Source: an uncultured bacterium (lineage in GTDB: Bacteria; Cyanobacteriota; Vampirovibrionia; Gastranaerophilales; Gastranaerophilaceae). From it: a stretch of DNA of 5,504 nucleotides. The stretch lies in NCBI GenBank assembly GCA_900556295.1, contig USOK01000118.1, positions 1-5,504 on the forward strand, read 5' to 3'. Position numbers and translations under genes: made by a program. Under the pieces are notes generated by a model. It ran no database searches. It was given only the letters and a program-made list of their open reading frames with translations, and was not told the DNA's origin. Shown here one piece after another: positions 1 through 5,504 of this stretch (position 1 is the stretch's first letter; each line of letters opens with the position of its first letter).

Positions 1-1141
1 GAGAAATAAAAGACTTAAAAGATTAATTACTGTTATTGGAGAAATGGATCTTGGTAATTATCAAGATAATTCCATTGACGCTTTTGGGGACACCTATGAA
101 TATTTAATGGGAATGTATGCTTCTAATGCCGGCAAAAGTGGCGGCGAATTTTTCACACCACAAGAGGTATCTGAGCTTCTAACTAAAATTTCACTTTTTG
201 ATAATAACGGTAAAATGAAAACAGAAGTAAATAAAGTATACGACCCTGCTGTGGGAAGCGGTTCGTTACTTTTGAAGTTTGCAAAAATTCTCGGTAAAGA
301 TAATGTTCGCAATGGATTTTTTGGACAGGAAATCAACATTACAACTTATAACCTTTGCCGTATCAATATGTTTTTACACGATATAGGTTACGATAAATTC
401 AGCATTGAACACGGCGATACTTTGACTGACCCTAAGCATTGGGATGAAGAACCGTTTGAAGCCATCGTTTCAAATCCGCCTTATTCTATTAAATGGGAAG
501 GCTCTGACAATGGAACACTGATAAACGATCCTCGTTTTTCTCCTGCCGGTGTATTGGCACCTAAATCAAAAGCGGACTTTGCTTTTATTATGCATTGTCT
601 TAGCTGGCTTGCTACAGACGGAACAGCGGCTATTGTTTGTTTCCCCGGTATTATGTATCGTAGCGGCGCAGAACAGAAAATCAGAAAATATTTGATTGAT
701 AATAATTTTATTGAATGTATCATTCAGTTGCCTGATAATCTTTTTTATGGAACAAGCATTGCAACTTGCATTATGGTTCTCAAAAAATCAAAAGTTGACA
801 ACCAAACTTTATTTATTGATGCTTCAAAAGAATTTATCAAGTCTACCAACAGCAATAAATTGGGTGACGGAACTGCAAGCAATGAACCTAATAACATTCA
901 GAATATATTAAATGCTTATATCAACCGAAAGACGGAAAAGCATTTTACTGCTCTTGTTAAACAAAAAGATATTGAAAATGCAGATTACAATCTTTCTGTA
1001 TCAACTTATGTTGAAAGCGAGGATACAAGAGAAGCTATCGATATAGCTGTCCTTAACAAGCAAATATCTGAAATTGTTCAGCGTGAAAATACATTGCGTG
1101 CCGAGATTGATGCGATTATTGCTGAAATTGAGGAGGCGTAA
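1..1141 (+). CDS. hsdM: Type I restriction-modification DNA methyltransferase subunit HsdM (5'-truncated by window edge)
   Basis: This is the adenine-N6 methyltransferase subunit, which with HsdS methylates the target and is also required for restriction. The frame is open from base 2, so the Met at 44 is internal; 379 residues are visible against roughly 500-520 in the family, and the missing part is the N-terminal helical domain. Counting from that Met, residues 33-39 (GGEFFTP) match the conserved start of the catalytic domain. DPAVGSG at 67-73 is the S-adenosylmethionine-binding motif I, and NPPY at 144-147 (base 473 onward) is the N6-adenine catalytic motif IV. The C-terminus has the usual DYNLSVSTYV block (314-323), followed by a charged helix likely to form a coiled coil contacting HsdS. 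There is no internal stop or missing catalytic residue, so it looks functional. The family call is near certain; target specificity cannot be read from this gene. Confidence 0.97.
   Translation, partial: RNKRLKRLITVIGEMDLGNYQDNSIDAFGDTYEYLMGMYASNAGKSGGEFFTPQEVSELLTKISLFDNNGKMKTEVNKVYDPAVGSGSLLLKFAKILGKDNVRNGFFGQEINITTYNLCRINMFLHDIGYDKFSIEHGDTLTDPKHWDEEPFEAIVSNPPYSIKWEGSDNGTLINDPRFSPAGVLAPKSKADFAFIMHCLSWLATDGTAAIVCFPGIMYRSGAEQKIRKYLIDNNFIECIIQLPDNLFYGTSIATCIMVLKKSKVDNQTLFIDASKEFIKSTNSNKLGDGTASNEPNNIQNILNAYINRKTEKHFTALVKQKDIENADYNLSVSTYVESEDTREAIDIAVLNKQISEIVQRENTLRAEIDAIIAEIEEA
1131..1136 (+). promoter_or_regulatory. Ribosome binding site for the DUF4145-like gene
   Basis: A perfect AGGAGG lies inside the last codons of hsdM, 7 bases before the ATG at 1144. 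It fixes the start of the accessory gene. With only two bases between the hsdM stop and this ATG, it implies coupled translation of the two genes. Confidence 0.88.
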
Positions 1142-1143
1142 AT

Positions 1144-1944
1144 ATGACATTAGGTGACATACTTTCCAAGCCTCCAATTGATGAATATAAACAAGTAGAT
1201 GGGTTCTTACTTAATAAAAAAGGAAAAATAGGACAACAGGAAAAACTGATAAACTGCAACATAGCTTTGAATTATTATTGTAAAAATTGTGATGATATCC
1301 GTACTTTTTGCTCTGTAGGTAAAATCAGTTGCATTTTTGAAAGTAAAACTTTAATTAGCATTGATGGTATTTTATCATGTAATTGTGGAACTACAGTTCG
1401 GGTATGGTTCTTAGTTGAAAGCAAAAACGATATTACTCTTGCTTCACCTGAAATACGAATTCTGAAAAGAACAGAAAAGTTTTCAGAAAATGTTGCACTT
1501 ATCGATAACAAATATGGAGATTTTACAGAGTTTCTTGAAAAGTCAAAAAGGGCATCAAGAGAGGGATTTGGAGCAGGTTCTGTTGTATATTTGAGATCGG
1601 TTTTTGAATCTGTTATTAAACAAGTTGGAGCAACTGAAAATATATCAGATACTTTTGTTGATAAAAACGGAAAAACACAACACAAATCAACAGAAAGATA
1701 TCTTAAGGAAGTTAATGAAAAACGCAATATAATTCCTGCGGAGTTTTCCAATGATGGATACAGACTTTTTAGAGAATTAAGTGGCGTGGTACATGGTAAT
1801 TGCAGTGAAAAAGAAGCTTTATTAAAATTTAATGCTTTTTATCGTTTAGTTACAGGTGTATTAGAAAAAATAAAAACCAATCAAGAGTTAATGGAAGCAA
1901 TAGGAACTTTAGGCTGGAACACTGGAGGTGATGAAGATGAGTAA
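1144..1944 (+). CDS. DUF4145-like (possible HEPN-fold) protein with N-terminal zinc-ribbon-like cysteines, inside the R-M operon
   Basis: This 266-residue protein is not a canonical R-M subunit. Its N-terminal half has a CxxC (C46, C49) and a CxC (C79, C81) spaced like a small zinc ribbon, with further Cys at 38, 56 and 63. The C-terminal half (about 145-245) resembles DUF4145: a helix with YLRSVFESVIK (149-159), a loop, a helix with RYLKEVNEKRNIIP (185-198), then RELSGVVHG (210-218) and a final long helix. R210 and H217 form an R-x6-H pair, which fits the Rx4-6H active-site motif of HEPN ribonucleases. No signal peptide or membrane segment is seen, so it should be cytoplasmic. It sits 2 bases after hsdM and overlaps hsdS by 8, so it is expressed with the complex. 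Its function is unknown: it could be a regulator, an assembly factor or a toxin-like RNase. The DUF4145 call is from sequence pattern, not a search; the nuclease idea is inference. Confidence 0.72.
   Translation: MTLGDILSKPPIDEYKQVDGFLLNKKGKIGQQEKLINCNIALNYYCKNCDDIRTFCSVGKISCIFESKTLISIDGILSCNCGTTVRVWFLVESKNDITLASPEIRILKRTEKFSENVALIDNKYGDFTEFLEKSKRASREGFGAGSVVYLRSVFESVIKQVGATENISDTFVDKNGKTQHKSTERYLKEVNEKRNIIPAEFSNDGYRLFRELSGVVHGNCSEKEALLKFNAFYRLVTGVLEKIKTNQELMEAIGTLGWNTGGDEDE
1924..1928 (+). promoter_or_regulatory. Ribosome binding site for hsdS
   Basis: GGAGG lies within the 3' end of the accessory gene, 8 bases before the ATG at 1937. This spacing decides between three in-frame candidates: GTG 1928, ATG 1931 and ATG 1937. 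The first overlaps the Shine-Dalgarno sequence and the second is only 2 bases from it, so 1937 is the credible start. Confidence 0.85.
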
Positions 1945-2536
1945 ATTAGAACAACTTATCAATGAACTTTGCCCAGAGGGTGTAGAATACGATTTTTTAT
2001 ACACAGTTATGGATTATGAGCAACCTACCAAATATATTGTAAAAGATACTAAATACGATGACGAATTTGAAACACCTGTATTGACGGCGGGTCAATCTTT
2101 TATTTTGGGCTATACTAATGAGAGTACAGGTATATTTGAAGCGTCAATAGATAATCCGGTTATAATTTTTGACGATTTTACTACTTCTTTTCATTGGGTA
2201 GACTTTAATTTTAAAGTTAAATCTTCTGCAATGAAGATGTTAAGATTAAAAAGGGATAGGTCTCATGATGCAGATTTTAGATATATATATCATGTGATGA
2301 AAAACATACAATACGCTCCTGTAGACCACACTCGTCAGTGGATTGAAAAATATTCAAAGTTTAAAATTCCTCTTCCTCCTTTACCGGTACAAGAAGAAAT
2401 CGTTCGTATATTAGATAAATTTACGGAACTCACTGCGGAACTCACTGCGGAACTCACTGCGAGAAAACAGCAATATGAATATTACCGAGATAAGCTCTTA
2501 ACTTTTAAGAAAAAGGAGGCGGCGGAAAATGAATAG
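1937..2536 (+). CDS. hsdS: Type I R-M specificity subunit HsdS, half-length with a single target-recognition domain
   Basis: HsdS recognises the DNA target and holds two HsdM subunits. From ATG 1937 the protein has 199 residues; normal HsdS has about 400-450 with two target-recognition domains (TRDs). It opens with MSKLEQLINELCPEGVEY, the typical HsdS N-terminus. One TRD follows (about 19-140, including TPVLTAGQSFILGYT at 46-60 and NPVIIFDDFT at 73-82). Next comes the conserved linker IPLPPLPVQEEIVRILDKF (144-162), a TAEL-type repeat (163-175) and the helix ending YYRDKLLTF (182-190). It then stops after a short charged tail, with no trace of a second TRD before hsdR. Domain borders are intact, so it looks like a natural half-subunit that dimerises to read a symmetric bipartite site. 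It overlaps the upstream gene by 8 bases and hsdR by 8 bases. The recognised sequence cannot be inferred. Confidence 0.93.
   Translation: MSKLEQLINELCPEGVEYDFLYTVMDYEQPTKYIVKDTKYDDEFETPVLTAGQSFILGYTNESTGIFEASIDNPVIIFDDFTTSFHWVDFNFKVKSSAMKMLRLKRDRSHDADFRYIYHVMKNIQYAPVDHTRQWIEKYSKFKIPLPPLPVQEEIVRILDKFTELTAELTAELTARKQQYEYYRDKLLTFKKKEAAENE
2424..2459 (+). repeat. Three perfect 12-bp tandem repeats in hsdS (TAEL-type spacer repeat)
   Basis: The unit CGGAACTCACTG occurs three times head to tail (2424-2435, 2436-2447, 2448-2459), followed by a CG remnant. It encodes Glu-Leu-Thr-Ala three times (HsdS residues 164-175) in the helix that sets the distance between recognised half-sites. In the EcoR124 family, two versus three TAEL units change the target spacer by one base. 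Each unit is exactly four codons, so gain or loss by slippage or recombination keeps the reading frame. Confidence 0.96.
2513..2519 (+). promoter_or_regulatory. Ribosome binding site for hsdR
   Basis: AAGGAGG is embedded in the last codons of hsdS (Lys-Lys-Glu-Ala region), 9 bases before the hsdR ATG at 2529. The ATG overlaps the hsdS stop (ATGAATAG, 2529-2536), so ribosomes finishing hsdS can re-initiate on hsdR. Confidence 0.87.
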
Positions 2537-5504
2537 CTTTGAAATTGTGGCAAGCTCTACTGAAAGTACGGTAGTGGCTGAGTATACACCCGAAAAAAGA
2601 AAAAGCACCGACTATCAAAGCGAAGCGGAACTTGAAAGAGATTTTATAAATCGCCTTACCAATCAAGGCTACCAATACATTACTATAAAAAGCGAACAAG
2701 ACTTAATTGACAACCTCCGTACTCAGCTTGAAAAACTTAATAACTATACCTTTTTCGATAAAGAATGGAACGACTTTTACAACAGCGTTATTTCTAATGG
2801 AAATGATGGCATTGTAGAGAAAACCCGCAAAATACAGGAGGATTATCTGCAAAATCTTGTCCTCGATAACGGCTATGTAAAAAACATCAAGCTGATTGAC
2901 AAAACCAACATTCATAACAATCATTTGCAGGTAATAAACCAATACGAAGAAAATGAAGGCGAACGCAAAACCCGTTATGACGTAACGATTTTGGTAAATG
3001 GATTGCCGTTAGTGCATATTGAGCTTAAAAAGCGAGGAAACGCAATTCGAGAAGCGTTTAACCAAATCAATCGATACCAGCGTGACAGCTTTTGGGCAGG
3101 CAGCGGATTGTATCAGTATGTACAGCTGTTTGTAATCTCCAATGGTACGCATACAAAGTATTATTCTAACACAACAAGATTTCAGCACATCAAAGATAAT
3201 GCAGAGAAAAACGCAGCGAAAAAGAAAAAGACTTCTAATAGCTTTGAATTCACAAGTTATTGGGCGGATGAGAAAAACCGTACCATCCCGGACCTTGTGG
3301 ACTTTACAAAAACCTTTTTTGCAAAACATACGCTGCTTAATATTTTGACTCGTTACTGTGTATTTACTTCAGAGGATTTATTGTTGGTAATGCGTCCTTA
3401 TCAAATTGCGGCAACCGAAAAAATTCTAAATCGCATTATCGTTTCTACTAATCTCAAAAAAACCGGTAGAAAAGAAGCAGGCGGTTATATTTGGCATGCA
3501 ACCGGAAGCGGCAAGACTTTAACCAGCTTTAAAACCGCACAGCTTGCTCAAGGATTGAATTTCATCGATAAAGTATTGTTTGTTGTTGATAGAAAAGACC
3601 TTGATTATCAAACAATGAAAGAATATGACAGGTTTGAAAAAGGTGCTGCCAACAGCAACACCTCTACTAAAATTCTGCAAAAACAAATGGAAGATGATAA
3701 TGCAAGGATCATCATCACAACTATACAAAAGTTAGATAAATTCATATCTAAGAACAAAGAACATGAAGTTTATAAAAAACATATTGTTATGATTTTCGAT
3801 GAATGCCACCGTTCTCAGTTCGGAGATATGCACAAGTCGATTACAAAGCATTTTAAGAATTATCATATTTTTGGTTTTACGGGTACGCCGATTTTTCCAT
3901 CAAATTCTAACAGTTCCAATGCACCTAATATGCGTACTACGGCACAGGTTTTCGGAGGTGAATCGGACGAAAACGGAAATAAAGTAAGACCACTGCACGC
4001 ATACACCATTGTAGATGCCATTCACGATGGTAATGTATTGCCATTTAGAATTGATTATATCAATACGATTAAAAACCCTGAAATTTTATATGACAAGCAA
4101 GTAAAAGCAATTGACCGTGAAAAAGCTTTGCTTGACCCTAAAAGAGTATCTGAGATTACACAATACATTCTTGAACATTTTGAGCAGAAAACTTATCGCA
4201 ATCAAAGCCGTTCCTATTATGACCATAAAGTGATTACGAATGTAGAAAAAATGGCAAAGTCCAAGAATAATACGGTATCAGAGCAAAAAACAACTGCAAA
4301 AGTAAATGGTTTCAATTCAATTTTTGCAGTCGCATCTATTCCGGCAGCGATTGCATACTACAATGAATTTAAAAAGCAAATGGAGGAAACAGGTCACAAA
4401 TTAAATATTGCTACGATATTCAGCTTTAATCCAAACGAAGAAGATCCGGATGATATCTTGCAAGATGAGAATTTTGACACAAGCGGTCTTGATCAGACTT
4501 CACGGGATTTTCTTGACAGTGCAATTGATGATTATAATGAGTTATTTAATGTTAGCTACGATACATCTGCGGATAAATTTCCAAACTACTATAAAGATGT
4601 ATCATTGAGAATGAAAAATCGTGAGATTGATTTGCTGATCGTAGTTAATATGTTTCTAACGGGATTTGATGCAACCACCTTAAACACTTTGTGGGTAGAC
4701 AAGAATTTAAAAGATCACGGTTTGATACAAGCGTTTTCTCGTACCAATCGTATTTTGAACTCGGTTAAAACATTTGGAAATATCGTTTGTTTCAGAAATC
4801 TTGAGACGGCCACTAATAATGCCTTAGCGCTTTTTGGTGATAAAAACGCAAGAGGTATGGTTATTCTAAAAACTTACAATGAGTATATGAATGGCTATGA
4901 AGATGAGCACGGAAAACATATTGAAGGTTATAACGAGCTTGTAGCCAGACTGGTAAATGAATTTCCGATAAGCAGTCAAATCATCGGCGAGGATAACGAA
5001 AAAGAATTTATAAAACTGTTTGGTCGCATTTTGAAATTGAGAAATATTTTAAGGTGTTTCGATGATTTTGAAAGCGACAGTTCTGTATCCGTTAGAGATT
5101 TACAGGATTATCAAAGCGTTTATATTGACTTATATCAAGATTATGTTAAAAAAAGCGACATTGAAAAAGAACGAATCAACGATGATATTGTCTTTGAAAT
5201 TGAACTTATTAAGCAGGTCGAGGTCAATATAGATTATATCTTGATGCTTGTTGCCAAATATCACGAATCAAATTGTGAGGATAAAACGATTCTTGCTAAT
5301 ATTAATAAATCAATAGATGCAAGTGTTGAGCTACGCAGTAAAAAAGCCTTAATTGAGGGATTTGTTGCCCAAATGACAGTAAAAACAGATGTTGAAAGGG
5401 ACTGGAAAGACTTTGTTAAGAAGCAAAAAGAACAGGACTTAGAAGCAATTATCAAAGATGAAAAATTAAAACACGATGAAGCTCAAAAATTTATAGAAAA
5501 CTCT
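2529..5504 (+). CDS. hsdR: Type I restriction enzyme motor/nuclease subunit HsdR (3'-truncated by window edge)
   Basis: HsdR translocates DNA using ATP and cuts it far from an unmethylated target when joined to the HsdM/HsdS core. The frame is open for 992 codons to the window edge with no stop or frameshift; EcoR124I HsdR has about 1,038 residues, so perhaps 40-60 are missing. The PD-(D/E)xK nuclease comes first: D151, E165-x-K167 (HIELKK) and Q179-x3-Y183. The superfamily 2 motor follows: Walker A HATGSGKT (323-330, bases 3495-3518), DECH box (424-427, base 3798), FTGTP (450-454), NMFLTGFD (707-714) and QAFSRTNR (734-741). A helical C-terminal region (about 780-992) matches the part that docks on the methyltransferase. 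The N-terminal STVVAEYTP and YQSEAELE blocks support the start at 2529, as does its ribosome binding site. All catalytic residues are present, so restriction is expected to be active. Confidence 0.97.
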   Translation, partial: MNSFEIVASSTESTVVAEYTPEKRKSTDYQSEAELERDFINRLTNQGYQYITIKSEQDLIDNLRTQLEKLNNYTFFDKEWNDFYNSVISNGNDGIVEKTRKIQEDYLQNLVLDNGYVKNIKLIDKTNIHNNHLQVINQYEENEGERKTRYDVTILVNGLPLVHIELKKRGNAIREAFNQINRYQRDSFWAGSGLYQYVQLFVISNGTHTKYYSNTTRFQHIKDNAEKNAAKKKKTSNSFEFTSYWADEKNRTIPDLVDFTKTFFAKHTLLNILTRYCVFTSEDLLLVMRPYQIAATEKILNRIIVSTNLKKTGRKEAGGYIWHATGSGKTLTSFKTAQLAQGLNFIDKVLFVVDRKDLDYQTMKEYDRFEKGAANSNTSTKILQKQMEDDNARIIITTIQKLDKFISKNKEHEVYKKHIVMIFDECHRSQFGDMHKSITKHFKNYHIFGFTGTPIFPSNSNSSNAPNMRTTAQVFGGESDENGNKVRPLHAYTIVDAIHDGNVLPFRIDYINTIKNPEILYDKQVKAIDREKALLDPKRVSEITQYILEHFEQKTYRNQSRSYYDHKVITNVEKMAKSKNNTVSEQKTTAKVNGFNSIFAVASIPAAIAYYNEFKKQMEETGHKLNIATIFSFNPNEEDPDDILQDENFDTSGLDQTSRDFLDSAIDDYNELFNVSYDTSADKFPNYYKDVSLRMKNREIDLLIVVNMFLTGFDATTLNTLWVDKNLKDHGLIQAFSRTNRILNSVKTFGNIVCFRNLETATNNALALFGDKNARGMVILKTYNEYMNGYEDEHGKHIEGYNELVARLVNEFPISSQIIGEDNEKEFIKLFGRILKLRNILRCFDDFESDSSVSVRDLQDYQSVYIDLYQDYVKKSDIEKERINDDIVFEIELIKQVEVNIDYILMLVAKYHESNCEDKTILANINKSIDASVELRSKKALIEGFVAQMTVKTDVERDWKDFVKKQKEQDLEAIIKDEKLKHDEAQKFIENS

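Noticed and set aside
44..46. ATG at 44 as the start of hsdM.
   Set aside because: The frame is open to the left edge and the upstream residues fit the family. The GGAG at 38-41 is only 2 bases from the ATG, and the protein would lack the N-terminal domain every HsdM has.
1275..1751. A 158-codon open frame on the minus strand inside the accessory gene.
   Set aside because: It is antisense to a gene with a clear ribosome binding site, domain pattern and operon fit, and its translation shows no recognisable domain. It is best explained as a shadow of the AT-rich coding strand.
1928..1936. GTG 1928 or ATG 1931 as the hsdS start.
   Set aside because: The GTG overlaps the Shine-Dalgarno sequence and ATG 1931 is only 2 bases from it. 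ATG 1937 has correct spacing and gives the typical MSKLEQLINELCPEGVEY start.
1144..2340. Lower GC in the accessory gene and the hsdS TRD as evidence of recent transfer.
   Set aside because: Hand counts give 18-21 of 60 in sampled lines here (1381, 1501, 1621, 2101, 2221) against 27-29 in some hsdM and hsdR lines (241, 3481). However, other hsdM and hsdR lines (901, 2881) are equally low at 18-19, so the contrast is not convincing without a full calculation.
3456..3462. A7 tracts in hsdR (here and at 5148-5154) as phase-variation switches.
   Set aside because: Seven A is common in AT-rich coding sequence, the frame is open at both sites and no other sign of slippage control is present.
2703..5455. 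Several short open frames on both strands within hsdR (for example 3009-3329 minus and 5261-5455 minus).
   Set aside because: All lie within the continuous 992-codon hsdR frame that carries every expected motif, and none has a recognisable product.

Overview
The window is the inside of a single type I restriction-modification (R-M) operon read left to right on the + strand. It holds the 3' part of hsdM (DNA methyltransferase), an extra gene of the DUF4145/HEPN-like kind with a cysteine-rich N-terminus, a half-length hsdS (specificity subunit) and nearly all of hsdR (restriction motor/nuclease). Both ends of the window cut genes: hsdM lacks its N-terminus and hsdR lacks its last few dozen codons. 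No intergenic stretch is longer than 2 bases, and no promoter, terminator, tRNA, rRNA, CRISPR array or insertion sequence is visible.

Layout: hsdM (to 1141), 2-base gap, accessory gene X (1144-1944), 8-base overlap, hsdS (1937-2536), 8-base overlap, hsdR (2529 to the right edge). Each downstream gene has a strong GGAGG-type Shine-Dalgarno sequence inside the end of the previous gene. The four genes therefore look like one translationally coupled transcript, and gene X is built into it in the same way as the canonical subunits.

How they work together: HsdM and HsdS would form the methyltransferase, with HsdS choosing the target and HsdM methylating adenine. HsdR joins it to translocate and cleave unmethylated DNA. 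The HsdR motif positions (D151, E165/K167, Q179/Y183) and the TAEL-type repeat in HsdS place the system near the EcoR124I-like (type IC) family. HsdS has one target-recognition domain instead of two, so it probably acts as a dimer and reads a symmetric bipartite site. Gene X is the unusual part. It has a CxxC...CxC putative zinc site and a C-terminal DUF4145-like helical domain with an R-x6-H motif of the kind seen in HEPN ribonucleases. Its place inside the R-M operon recalls, by position only, the anticodon nuclease gene prrC in the EcoprrI locus.

Organism: the AT-rich sequence, strong Shine-Dalgarno sites and AT-rich codon choice suggest a low-GC bacterium, most likely a Firmicute (Clostridia or Bacilli). 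A spirochaete such as Treponema cannot be excluded. R-M operons move between lineages, so this assignment is weak.
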